DNA of 64,000 nt from Macrothele yani (lineage: Eukaryota; Arthropoda; Arachnida; Araneae; Macrothelidae), in NCBI GenBank assembly GCA_039090855.1, contig CM077006.1, positions 44,587,336-44,651,335 on the forward strand, given 5' to 3'. The position numbers and the translations under genes were made by a program. The number at the start of each line of letters is the position of its first letter. Position 1 is the first letter of the stretch. Under the pieces are notes generated by a model. That model was given only the letters and a program-made list of their open reading frames with translations, was not told the DNA's origin and did not search any database. Of the stretch, positions 24,060 through 33,237 are shown one piece after another.

Positions 24060-24067
24060 GACGTATT

Positions 24068-24205
24068 GGAGAACAAAGAGGGTTAAGCAATAAATAACTT
24101 TCTCTTACCGACGGCGATTTGGGGCTATGTAAGTCAGTGTCTTCCAACGTCATTGTACAAACCTGACTAGAGGGCGTTGTTTGGCACAGCAGTTTGAATG
24201 GAAAT
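24068..24205 (+). repeat. Right copy of the diverged flanking repeat
   Basis: GCGATTTGGGGCTATGTAAG, CCTGACTAGAGGGCGTTG and CAGCAGTTTGAATGG match the left copy at 9580-9740 in order and orientation. A (TA)n run follows at 24208-24220. Confidence 0.55.
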
Positions 24206-24689
24206 ATATATATATATATTTTTTGAAATCAGAAAGTTACAAGGATTAATCACTAAATAATTCCGATTACCTTTGGTAGAGGATGGTGCGTTCTGAAAGA
24301 AAAAAGCACTGCATATCCGTATCTGTTTCACAGAAAGAACAGAGTGCAGGTAGAACTCAGTTCAAGCAGCTTCAATTTACGCCCGACTTGCGCTTCTCGT
24401 AGATCACGATTTAAGAGGGTGATGAGTCATGACTCTGTCGGACTTCCTACACACAGGTGGTCCCGACATTGTAATAAAACTATAATACTAAATGATTAAA
24501 CTACGGCCTAAAATGTATTTAAGTAGTTAAAGAAAAAACTGAATTTAAAATGTGACGAGAAAAGGCAAATTACATTAACTATAGACTAAGAACTGAAAGT
24601 GAACTGACAAACATGCATACAGACAACAGTAGCCGAAAGGTTAGAAGTGACAGTTAGCGTCCTGCTATCTAGACACCTCCCAATAACAG
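24206..24689. other. Stretch without recognised gene
   Basis: AT-rich. Near 24260-24290 it repeats the TTCCGATTACCTTTGG phrase of the flanking repeat. Nothing else is recognised. Confidence 0.5.
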
Positions 24690-24826
24690 AAAATGTGACA
24701 GAGACAGCAAAGAAATTTGGACTAGATGATGTAGAAGTTGGCCACCTAAATGAGCTTCTAAAAAGTCATGGTGAAGAGCGTTCAACGGAAGAAATAGAAG
24801 AGCTAACTGAACAATTGTCCAAATAA
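24690..24826 (+). pseudogene. pogo/Tigger-like transposase C-terminal scrap
   Basis: Reads TAKKFGLDDVEV, then LNELLKSHGEERSTEEIEEL and TEQLSK-stop. The pattern 'L-x-SHxEELTxEExxEL' is typical of the acidic C-terminal end of pogo/Tigger-type DDE transposases. Only this end remains, and no catalytic region was found upstream. Confidence 0.5.
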
Positions 24827-24991
24827 CGCACTGAGGAAAGTGAAGCTGACTGTGCAATGTCTGTCAGGATACTAACAGCAGTGGTGTATTGCTAATTGAA
24901 AAAAGTACTACAAACGCGATGTGCATTTACTTTTCAGTACCTTTTCCTTCTCTCTCTCTCCCCCTCCATTCCGCCCTTCCCCTTTTTATTA

Positions 24992-26385
24992 TACACTGCT
25001 GGCCACCTAAGATGCCACACCAAGAAGGACACGAGATAGCAAAGCCAGATTTACTGGACACATAACAACAGATACAAAGATGAAACGATTGAGCTTACAG
25101 GCCCGTGCGACTTGCGGAACACGCAGATATCAATAGTTCGTGTCGCCTCCATGGCTGGCAATAACGGCCGCTACACGATCCGGCATCCAACGAAAGATGC
25201 TTTGGATGTGGGCTTGGGGTATGTCGGTCCAGGCTGCTTCCACACGTTGCCACAGTTCATCAGGCGTAGCTGCGGGTGGTGCTTGCCGGGCAACTCGGTT
25301 GCCGACCAGCGACCAGACGTGTTCGATGGGCGACATATCGGGAGAACAGGCGGGCCACGGCAGCGGTGACACCTGGTGGGCCGTGAAGAATCGTGCGGGC
25401 GCGCACTGTCTTGTTGAAAAGTGGCCGCTGGCAGGTCCTGCAGGTAAGGGAGGATTACAGGCTCCAAAACGTCGGAGATGTAGCTGCGGCTGCTGAATGT
25501 ACCGGCGATGCGTACCAGAAGGGTGCGGGTGTCATATTCAATTGCGCCCCAAACCATAACGCCAGGCGACGGACCGGTATGGCGATGCATAATGCAGGCG
25601 TCATACAGTCTCTCGCCGCGGTGCCGCCACTCGCGGATCTGACCATCCTGGTGTTGCAGGCAGAAGCACGATTCGTCGGAGAAGACAATGTCGTGTCATT
25701 CCGTAGTCCAGGTGCGGCGTTCAACGTCCCACTGCCGCCGCACTCGCCGGTGGTGTAACGTCAATGGTAATCGGAGCAATAGGCGCCGTGCGACATGTCC
25801 CCGCTCCTGCATACGACGTCGAACGGTATGTGCTGACACAGGTTGTTGCGCAACACACCCTATTTCTTGCGCTAACGTTCGTGATGTGGAGGTGCGAGCC
25901 GTGAATGCCCGCCGCACAACATGCCGGTCCTCTCGTTCTGCGGTGTGCCGCGGTTGCGGCAATTGCTCACATCGGTCCGTCCGCCCCTCCTGCACCCACA
26001 AAATCCGTACTCGCCTCACTGTGGCTGGATGTCGTCCCACACGGGCGCCGATGTCTCGGTACGATAAGCCGCTGTCGCGATAAGCCACTATTCGTTCTCT
26101 GTCGAACTTCGAAACGTGCTGAAATGGCTGCCGTATTCTGCGACGAGGCATCAGGAAGCTTCCCACGCACAGGTCCGGCAGTACAACACACTTCCACTAC
26201 TTACACCCCGCCTTCTGTGCACCCTTCTTATAGTGCTTCTCGGAGGCGTGCCGGGCGCACATGATTTGTATATGCCCTGCGATGCTAATAGTTTGCATGT
26301 CCTCTCGCGAGCGACGCATGCTGCGAATTTCAGGTCAATCGGATGCTTCCTTCTTGGTGTTGCATTTTGGGTGGCCAGCAGTGTA
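24992..26385 (-). mobile_element. Tc1-like transposon A
   Basis: A 1.39 kb element with matching ends: TACACTGCTGGCCACC at 24992 and its reverse complement at 26385. Both are followed inside by a segment containing CACC-AGAAGGA or its complement. TA lies at each end as expected for a Tc1/mariner target duplication. One transposase gene fills the interior on the minus strand. Confidence 0.9.
25130..26166 (-). pseudogene. Tc1-like transposase (element A)
   Basis: The enzyme would bind the element ends and cut and paste DNA. The N-terminal helix-turn-helix region reads SKFDRERIVAYRDSGLSYRD then GARVGRHPATVRRV, followed by a basic second HTH (HTVRRRMQERGHVARR). Catalytic region: FSDES (first Asp), GVMVWGAI, FQQDSARPH (second Asp), LPWPACSPDMSPIEHVW (Glu). 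The length fits a Tc1 transposase (about 340 residues). Lesions: an in-frame TGA just before FSDES, near 25693, and a small frameshift deletion after QQDSARPH, near 25400. The start is taken at the ATG at 26166, with an alternative ATG a few codons on. Confidence 0.85.
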
Positions 26386-26393
26386 CATACAAA

Positions 26394-26396
<3 letters not shown>

Positions 26397-26422
<26 letters not shown>
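26397..26422 (+). repeat. (CT)n microsatellite
   Basis: About thirteen CT dinucleotides just outside the right end of Tc1-like element A. Confidence 0.9.
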
Positions 26423-26424
<2 letters not shown>

Positions 26425-26479
26425 TTGTCTGGAAAGCTTGACGTCACAGTAACGTCTACATTCCTGTTATATAATAGCA

Positions 26480-26765
26480 CGTGATTACTTTTAGATGTCA
26501 AGGTCATCGCATGCTAATTTTAAAACATTAGATTATCAATGACTCGAGTTCTACGCGAATGTTTTCGGTGTACAAAATTCGAATTGAATTCCTAATATCA
26601 CAGAAAGTTGAGTTTACACGCGATCACATTGAGATGTCAAGGTGATCGCGTGCTAATTTAAAAAACATTAGATTACCCATTATTCGAGTTCTATTTATCC
26701 GATCTACAACATTCGAATTGAATTCTTAACAGCACGGCAAGTTGCGCTTTTATATTAATTTAATT
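26480..26765 (+). repeat. Two tandem ~140-bp repeats
   Basis: GATGTCAAGGTCATCGC at about 26493 recurs as GATGTCAAGGTGATCGC at about 26633. Between them ATTCGAATTGAATTC also recurs about 140 bp apart. Two diverged copies. Confidence 0.75.
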
Positions 26766-26825
26766 TAGCACTATTCGAATATTAGTTTGTGCGCTTTAAT
26801 TATTTTTTACTTTTTTTATTTAACT

Positions 26826-27232
26826 AACTTTCCAAATTTAGTGCTGATTATATTATACATTTTGCAAAATATCAATCTATCTAATCGCTCTGACCTACAA
26901 TAAAAACTGAAATCTTGGTGTTTTAAAGTGAGCAAGATTGCATCTAAAAGCAGATGTCGCCCCAATAGCACACTGTCGAGAATTTAGATAGTTCTGATTT
27001 GTAATACGAGATGGTGCATTATTTTATAAAAAAGCTTCGATATGAAGTTTCAGACCAACCATTCAATAGGACACTCTAAATCAATCCGTGAAGAGAAGAA
27101 CAAGTGTGCCGGAGAAAAAGTAACTTAACGCGAAAAATCAAAGTAAAAGTTATTAAGGTAAGTATACACGAAAGCAACTTTCCGAGTTTAGTGCTGATTA
27201 TATTACACATTTGGCAAAATATCGATCTACAT
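26826..27232 (+). repeat. Pair of ~57-bp direct repeats
   Basis: The phrase TTTAGTGCTGATTATATTA followed by AAAATATCxATCTA occurs at 26835-26885 and again at 27185-27232, about 350 bp apart, with few differences. The stretch between has no recognised gene. Confidence 0.7.
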
Positions 27233-27620
27233 AGGATTCTTAGAAGCAGAGATATCGATAAAAATGAGATATATATATCAACGTCCCTGGAGGGAAAACT
27301 ATCTATTATTTTAAGAAGGCATTCTCAAAAGGTTTTCCGTGGTAAGCGGTACTGGTCCACGAAAAAACTTTTCCAATCGAGATTTCAGAAGCTCAGATTT
27401 GCTGCAAATACATCCGAAATCGAAATAAATACTTACGCCCTCTGGTGGCCAAATTATTCTCTACCAAAAATTATAAATTATATGCAGAACATTTTCCACG
27501 AGGAGTTGTATCGGATGCGGAAATAATTTTTCAAATAGAACTTTTAGAAGCAGAGATCGCGGGAAATCGCGATTCACCTTTACGTTCCCTAGCGGAAAAT
27601 CTATGCATTTCTTGAAAAAG
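27225..27620 (-). repeat. Inverted copy of the CTCF-like monomer array
   Basis: Reverse complement of about one higher-order unit of the 7.6-9.2 kb array: TAGAAGCAGAGATATCGAT, GCTGCAAATACATC, then CTTACGCCCTCTGGTGGCC at 27432-27450 (complement GGCCACCAGAGGGCGTAAG), and a weaker CCCTAGCGGAAA at about 27586. Confidence 0.8.
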
Positions 27621-27691
27621 AAACTGTACGCAATACAATCTTCGTTATAAGTGGCATCGAAAGGAAGAAAGCATTTTTTTCAATCGCGTAT

Positions 27692-27909
27692 TTAAAAGTA
27701 AGTATTAGATTGGATTCCAAGGGACAGGAAAAGACCCAGAAAAAGACCACATGGGAGATGGGTGGATGAAATTCGAAAGTATGCTGGAGTGACATGGAGG
27801 AGACTGGCACAAGACAGACCGTTGTGGAGGAAACTTGGGGAGACCTTCGTCCAGCAGTGGATTGATAATGGTTGACAATGATGATGATGATGATGATGAT
27901 GATGATATG
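27692..27909 (+). pseudogene. RTE-like LINE 3' end with (GAT)n tail
   Basis: Translates to DWIPRDRKRPRKRPHGRW-type sequence, then RKYAGVTWRRLAQDR, WRKLGETFVQQWIDNG and stop, the usual C-terminus of this LINE family. A (GAT)n tail follows at 27880-27905. It is strongly 5'-truncated. Confidence 0.8.
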
Positions 27910-27919
27910 GAACAAAATA

Positions 27920-29336
27920 TACACTTCCTGAGAGAGAAAATGCCACACCATGAAGGAATGCTCGAAAACAGACCAAACTGCGCACACAGATAGCCAAGTA
28001 GGTCCTGAGCAAATGATTCAATTGTCACATATAGACTAGGCTTCAATGGCCGAATATACAGGATGATCAAAAGGAGTGTGGCCCTCATTTTGGGCGATAC
28101 AGCGTTGAATCCGACGTGGCATCGAGGCAATGAGAATCAGAATATAATCCTGGGGTATCGCGGAGCATATGGTGTTGATCCGAGTCCACAGTTCATCTTC
28201 ATTTTGCGGGGGTGAGAGGGTACTCAACCGAAGTCCGATCGGGTCCCACAGATGCTCGATGGGCGAGAGGTCAGAGGATCGCCCTGGCCACGATAGCATC
28301 CACACACAGTGTAAAGCATTCAGGCTGATTCGAGCGGTATGCGGCTGGGCGTTATCCTGTTGAAAAACGGCGTTTAGGATGTCCTCCAGATATGGTAGTG
28401 CCACGGGCCGCTGCACCTCGTGAACATAGTGGCGTGCCGTCAATGTGCCCGTAATGCATACCAGCGGTGAGCGGCTGTTGGCGCTAATAGCACCCCACAC
28501 CTTGATTCCACGTCGCCGGGCCGTGTGGCGCTCCACAATGGCGGAGAAATCCGCTCGTTGGGCACGTCGCCTACAGACACTCACACGGCGATCATCCGTA
28601 GTGAGACAGAAACGCGATTCGTAGCTGAACACCACACTGTTCCATTCGGCACCCCACGCAGCTCTGGAGCGACACCACGCCGAGCGGTGACGACGATGGC
28701 TCGCTGTTAAAGGTAGCCTTCGCAACGGACGGCTGGCCTGCAAACCAGAGGCAGCCAATCTGCGCGACAGTGTTCGCGTCGATATCGGAGCATTCAAGCC
28801 TCCCCGTACACTCCGCAAAATGTCCCCCGTTGTGGCCTGTGGGTCCGCTACGGCATGATGTCAGATGCGACGATCGGTGCGCTCGGACGTCCGTCTCCGT
28901 GATGCGGTCCCCCTACGACGTTGCACAGATCTGTCTTGGGACCACTGTCTCCAAATGCGACCGACGGTTGTGGCCCCACGTTGCGCATCTTCAGCAATAC
29001 GACGCAAGAACCATCCGGCGGTACGAAGGCCTTAGATGACACCTCTCTTGAACTCATCCGTTTGACGAAATCGCATACGACGGCGTCTTAACAGCATTAG
29101 CACCCCTTGTTCGTTCTCCAGACACTATTATAGCAGAACCACTCACTTCTCGCGGCTGTGACGACGTCTCGACTGATGGCCTCAAGGGCTGGTTGCCCGC
29201 TTATATCCAGCGCGCCGTTCGTGCGATTGACCTGAAAATGCAATCATTTGCATAACTTGTACGTGTGCATCAACCCTACAATTTGCACGGCGGCGGTACG
29301 TTCCCGTCCTTGTGGTGTGGCATGTCATACAGTGTA
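27920..29336 (-). mobile_element. Tc1-like transposon B
   Basis: A 1.42 kb element with ends TACACTTCCTGAGAGAG (27920) and, complemented, TACACTGTATGACATG (29336). Both are followed by TGCCACACCA. It belongs to the same family as the element at 61.94 kb. TA borders both sides. Confidence 0.88.
28036..29097 (-). pseudogene. Tc1-like transposase (element B)
   Basis: N-terminal part: RFRQTDEFKRG, GWFLRRIAEDA, GRIWRQWSQDR, with in-frame stops after GVI and DRRI. From about 28818 the frame is open for 260 codons. It holds a second HTH (STRTLSRRLAASGLQ), the catalytic region WNSVVFSYESRF, KVWGAISANSRSPLV, FQQDNAQPHTARIS (second Asp) and SSDLSPIEHLW (Glu). The first catalytic Asp of the usual FSDES is Tyr (FSYES, near 28630), so the copy is inactive even apart from its stops. 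The start is the ATG at 29097-29095. Confidence 0.85.
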
Positions 29337-29460
29337 TTTTTGAATTCGATAGCATATTCATTTATATCCTGTAGCGGCAAAGTCATAAATCGGAAAAGAA
29401 CCGGAAAGCTAAGATCATCGTTCTTATATTTTAAGCTTTCAAATGGAAACAGAATTTTTC

Positions 29461-29624
29461 AAATAAATAAATAAATACATCGCTTTCTCCACGTTCCAAA
29501 AACACATAGCAACCGAAAAATTGTTTTCAGCCGCCGCCGTTGAATTGAACCTAGGAACTCTCGATATCTAGCCGAGCGCATTAACTTTACACCACGGTGG
29601 CCAACAATCCACGGTGATATGTGG
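29461..29624 (-). mobile_element. SINE (third family), left arm of a head-to-head pair
   Basis: The minus strand reads TTGGCCACCGTGGTGTAAAG (A-box region), then a TTCAATTC B-box-like segment and a body ending in a TTTATTTATTTATTT-type tail at 29461. Its mirror copy lies at 29742-29905. Confidence 0.7.
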
Positions 29625-29741
29625 TTTTTTTGTTTTTTTTTTTTGTGTGTTTTTTTTTTTTGCCCACCAGATGGAGACGTCTCAATAGCTGAGCCCATCT
29701 TACGGATTTATGATGTCAGAAGCTGACTTAAAGATTCACAT

Positions 29742-29905
29742 AGCACCGCGGATTGTTGGCCACCGTGGTGTAAAGTTAACACGCTCGGCAGGACATCGAG
29801 AGTTCCGTGATTCAATTCCACGGCGGCGGCTGAAAACAATTTTTCGGTTGCTATGTGTTTCTGGAAGGTGGAAAGAGCGGTGTATTTATTTATTTACTGA
29901 GGCCA
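29742..29905 (+). mobile_element. SINE (third family), right arm of a head-to-head pair
   Basis: Plus-strand copy of the preceding SINE: TTGGCCACCGTGGTGTAAAG, GTGATTCAATTCCACGGCGG, ACAATTTTTCGGTTGCTATG, then TATTTATTTATTT. The 117-bp spacer between the pair is T-rich with a GCCCACCAGATGGAGAC segment. Confidence 0.7.
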
Positions 29906-29929
29906 CGTATTTGAAGGATTTTTAAATCA

Positions 29930-30055
29930 GAATTTTTCAAATCGGACTAATAGTTGCAGAGATATGGTGTGGACAGACGGTTCAACGGACGGACAAAGTG
30001 TAAGCATGTACATTTTTACAAAAGACATGCTAAAAAAACGTATGTTTATGCATGT
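29930..30055 (-). repeat. Inverted copy of the TCCGTCCGTC module
   Basis: TTTTTCAAATCGGACTAATA, AGAGATATGGTGTGGACAGA and ACGGACGGACAAA are the reverse complement of 7520-7585 at the head of the CTCF-like array, so this module belongs to a dispersed repeat. Confidence 0.7.
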
Positions 30056-30181
30056 TCTTTTAGCATACAAAGTTTCATGCTTTTGTCACAAAAAATGACG
30101 TTCTCGTCCATGTTTTCTGTCGCAACTCTTCGAGTTGTAGCAGTGTAAAAATCTACTTTAAATCAAAGAATAAACCAGGGT

Positions 30182-30516
30182 GCCTTCCCGGTGAGCGAGT
30201 TGTCTGAGGCGCGGGCTTCTGACCATTTATCTGAGATGCCCACTGGCTGGATTTCCGGATGAGGTACAGTTGGCCCGCTTGTCAAAGAACGCTCACTCCC
30301 TGGAACCAGTTACCCTAAATTAGGGATGGCTTATAGCCTTCAGTGTTGCTTATGGACTTCGTTAAATCCCAATTAACCAGTTACTCAAAGGCCTGACTGT
30401 ATGTCGATAGATTATTCATTTGTTTCCTAAGAGCACTTGCGAAGCAGAATCATCATGCAATAGTTCCCTTTACCATAGAACGTTATTGAAACACATTACA
30501 CATTCACTTTTCATAA
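30182..30516 (+). repeat. Old SINE family 1 copy and its 3' flank, copy 1 of a duplication
   Basis: A diverged SINE (CCCTAAATTAGGGATGG, then GCTTATAGCC) runs to about 30373. The last part plus 145 bp of flank (30340-30516: GTTGCTTATGG... ACACATTCAC) recurs at 33238-33410. Confidence 0.65.
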
Positions 30517-30622
30517 GTTAGTACACCATTGAGCCATTACATTATGACCACCCCCCAGCTTAGAGAAATGAGCGCGCCTGAAGACCGAACGGTGGCGCAG
30601 GTGAAGCTCACAGAGCAGTATA

Positions 30623-31507
30623 CAGGGTGTTTCAAAAGTAGTGGAACAAACTTAAAGGGGGTGATAGAACACACCGTAACAAGCACTTTTCGTCATAGAA
30701 CGCATGGTCGCGAGTTACGCGGTTAGGCGCTGGAGGGCGCTTTCCGTTTCCCCACACACGCCGTCTTTCGCAACGCAAAGACCCATATCTTTTACCCGAA
30801 CGTCTGGATGGGAGGATGTACCTTATTTTCCTTCAACAGGTCTTGCCTGAATTGATCCAGCATGTACCAGCAGCCGTCCGCCGTAAAATGTGGTTCCAGC
30901 ATGATGGAGCGCCAGCTCATTTCAGCACTCAGGTGCGTGATTACTTGAACGCCACATTTCCAGGCCAATGAATTGCCCGAGGTAGACCCATCGCTTGGAC
31001 GCCACGATCATCCTCTGGATTTCTTTTTTTGGGGACATCTTAAGTCCGTAATGTACGACGCTCCCATTAATTCCAATGAGGAAACTAGTCGCCAGACTTT
31101 CAGTCGCTGCTGCAGCTGTCCGGGAAATACCTGGTATTTTCCACATCATACGGGCATCTTTACGTCGACGATGCGAAGCGTGTATCAGGAGTGGCTGTCG
31201 CCCTTTGGAGTAGCTTTTGTAAATGTAATTAATTTCAGTATTCACTTATTAATGTTTGCAAATTTGATGTAATTTTGTGATGCCACGTTTTGTTTTTTAT
31301 TTTGTCTACAATCGAGCTTTGTTTTGATTTGTTGTGCCTCTCCTGTCTTTGCATTGCGAAAGAAAGACGGCGTGTGTTGGAAAACGGAAAGCGCCCGCCA
31401 GCGCCTGACCGTGTAACTTGCGACCATGCATTCTATGGCGAAAAGTGCTTGTTTCGGTGTGTTCTATCACCCCTTTAAGTTTGTTCCACTACTTTTGAAA
31501 CACCCTG
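30623..31507 (+). mobile_element. Internally deleted mariner-type element with long inverted repeats
   Basis: Begins CAGGGTGTTTCAAAAGTAGT and ends with its complement, with TA on both sides. The inverted repeats extend about 155 bp (30623-30778 and 31353-31507) with scattered mismatches. The middle keeps part of a transposase gene, given separately. Confidence 0.88.
30815..31215 (+). pseudogene. Tc1/mariner-superfamily transposase remnant
   Basis: Frame reads VRRKMWFQHDGAPAHFS then VRDYLNATFPGQ-stop, followed by RGRPIAW and GFLFLGTS. These match the second-Asp block (QHDGAPAHF) and the W-x-GRGGPI-W, LDFFLWG-type block of transposases of elements with CAGGGTGTTTCAAAA ends. The N-terminal half is missing, and stops and a frameshift are present, so it must have relied on a partner element. 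Confidence 0.75.
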
Positions 31508-31558
31508 TATATACAACCTCAGGACCCGGCTTTCGGTTAGTAGAGTGTTGGGAGTCAG

Positions 31559-32603
31559 ATGGGAAAAGCTGCCGATTCATCGAAGTTTGTTAAAGGACAA
31601 ATTGTCTGTCACGGAGCCTCGGAACTACGATCTCGGAAACAGCGTTGCTTGTGGGTTGCTCACGTGCCGCTGTAGTGAGTACGTATCAAAAGTGGTGCAC
31701 AGATGGCCAAACGACGAACCGTCATCCAGCCGGGTGGCGTCCGCAGCTCATTGATGCCATCAGAGGGAAGCGGAGACTGTCGTGCATTGTTCACAGCGAC
31801 CGCAGGTCTACATTGCGACAAATCACCCTCAGCTACAACAGTAGTGATCAGGGCAATGTGTCACAGCACACAATCAATCGCAGCCTTCCGCGCATGTGCA
31901 TGGGTAGCCGATGACCCAGCCGGGTCTCCATATTCACTGCATGTGATCGTCAACAACGTATGAAATGGACCCAAGATAATCGAGATTGGACTGTGGATGA
32001 TTGGAAGAAAGTGGCCTAGTCTGACGAATCAAGATTCCTGTTGCATCACGTAGACGGCCGAGCGCGAATACGCCGATTACCAACGGAGGCTATGGCACCT
32101 ATGGATGCACTGTTGGGCGGAAACAGGCCAGCGGCAGTGGTGTCATTCTGTGGGCGATGTTTTCTTGGGACGCTTTAGGTCCCATTATCCCAACAGCACA
32201 ATCTCTGACAGCTGTCAGGTATCTGGACATCGTTGCTGACGAAGTTCACCCATTCATGGCAACTGTGTATCCTGCGGGTGATGGTAATTACGAACAGGAT
32301 AATGCGCCATGCCACACTGCCAGAGTCGTCAAGGAGTGCTTCGAGGAACATGGTGGTGACTTTCTGTTAATGCCCTAGCCTCCACATTCACCTGATATGA
32401 ACCCAATCGAACATTTGTGGTTCGACTTGGAAAAGTGGGTTCGTGCTAAATCGCCACCACCCCGAAATGTACAGGAACTGGAGGACCTGCTGTTGACATT
32501 ATGGTACCAGATACCCCAGGATACGCATCGCCACTTCATCGAATCGGTGCCTCGCTGAGTAGCCGCTGTTTTGCGGGCTACAGAGGATCCTACAGCTTAT
32601 TAG
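31559..32603 (+). pseudogene. Tc1-like transposase (element C)
   Basis: Starts MGKAADSSKFVKGQIV at 31559. After a frameshift it reads GCSRAAVVSTYQKW (first HTH), then VSQHTINRSLPRM (second HTH). Further on come SDESRFLLHH (first Asp), the EQDNAPCHTARVVKECF block (second Asp, near 32295) and SPDMNPIEHLWFDLEKWV (Glu, near 32395). A stop replaces Trp before the last block (LLMP-stop-PPHSPDMN). The end is TAG 32601-32603, just before the 3' inverted repeat. Several frameshifts make it a pseudogene. Confidence 0.85.
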
Positions 32604-32709
32604 GTAGGTAGTCATAATGTAATGACTCATCGATGTAGCCCTCAACGTTTGTGACGTACCTGCCAGCAGGACGCACACGACATAAAGGCAGATAGGAATC
32701 AGAATAATC

Positions 32710-32782
32710 GTCTGCGTAGCTCAGTTGGTAGAGCGACTTGTTCCGGAATAAGCGGCCTCGGGTTCGAATCCCGGCGTAGACC
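32710..32782 (+). other. tRNA-like sequence inside the 5' LTR
   Basis: 73 nt with a 7-bp acceptor pairing (GTCTGCG/CGTAGAC), D-arm GCTC-AGTTGGTA-GAGC, A box TAGCTCAGTTGG, B box GGTTCGAATCC and T-arm. The anticodon arm pairs only as CTTGT/ATAAG around a 6-nt loop TCCGGA, so a functional tRNA-Arg(CCG) is unlikely. The pol III internal promoter elements are intact. It is repeated in the 3' LTR. Confidence 0.8.
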
Positions 32783-33130
32783 AAAAATGACGGAGAAATT
32801 TACTTCGTTATAATGGCGCCCGAACTATCCGGATGACCCGGCCGTTCAAAATCTCGCATTGGTGTGATGTTATTTCCACACCGCGAGACAGGAAAAATCA
32901 GAGAATTCCTTCTCCAGCGCTTCGAAAAATGTGTGATGTTGCATTCCACACAGCAGATTGACTGGGAGTTCTCAAGTGCACGTTCTACAGTGGATGGCTG
33001 CCTGCAACGATTCATGGTCACGGCTGACCCGTGGGCCATGCCCCCGGCCGTCTTTCGGGGGGGGGGGAGATGTGACGTACCTGCCAGAAGGACGCACACG
33101 ACATAAAGGCAGATAGGAATCAGAATAATC

Positions 33131-33203
33131 GTCTGCGTAGCTCAGTTGGTAGAGTGACTTGTTCCGGAATAAGCGGCCTCGGGTTCGAATCCCGGCGTAG
33201 ACC
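33131..33203 (+). other. tRNA-like sequence inside the 3' LTR
   Basis: Same 73-nt sequence as in the 5' LTR, with one base changed in the D-arm (GAGTG instead of GAGCG). A and B boxes are unchanged. Confidence 0.8.
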
Positions 33204-33237
33204 AAAAATGACGGAGAAATTTACTTCGTTATACGTT

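Larger units (their letters stand above)
30522..32637 (+). mobile_element. Tc1-like transposon C (interrupted)
   Basis: Ends TACACCATTGAGCCATTACA (30522) and, complemented, TACATCGATGAGTCATTACA (32637) are imperfect 31-bp inverted repeats ending in ATTATGAC-ACC. The transposase lies on the plus strand. A mariner-type element (30623-31507) sits inside the left part. Confidence 0.85.
32650..33233 (+). mobile_element. Miniature LTR retrotransposon (TRIM-like)
   Basis: Two 163-bp direct repeats (32650-32812 and 33071-33233) differ at about two positions and begin TGTGACG. Directly after the first, at 32814, is TGGCGCCCGAAC, a primer-binding-site sequence complementary to a tRNA-Lys 3' end, as used by many LTR elements. 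Directly before the second is a G-run plus AGA (33056-33070), a polypurine tract. The 258-bp interior has no gene. CGTT flanks both ends (32646-32649, 33234-33237), a 4-bp target duplication inside an old SINE body. The element therefore depends on another element's enzymes. Confidence 0.88.

Noticed and set aside
25393..26507. Several plus-strand open frames over Tc1 A
   Set aside because: They are antisense shadows of the GC-rich transposase gene.
27692..28130. Poly-His or poly-Ser proteins (minus)
   Set aside because: They are read through the (GAT)n tail of a LINE and the end of Tc1 B.
31353..31507. Second mariner-type element next to the one at 30623
   Set aside because: It is the right inverted repeat of the same element, matching 30623-30778 in reverse complement.
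32710..32782. Functional tRNA-Arg(CCG) gene
   Set aside because: The anticodon arm pairs only with a 6-nt loop, and an almost identical copy sits at the same place in the second LTR. It is part of the element.
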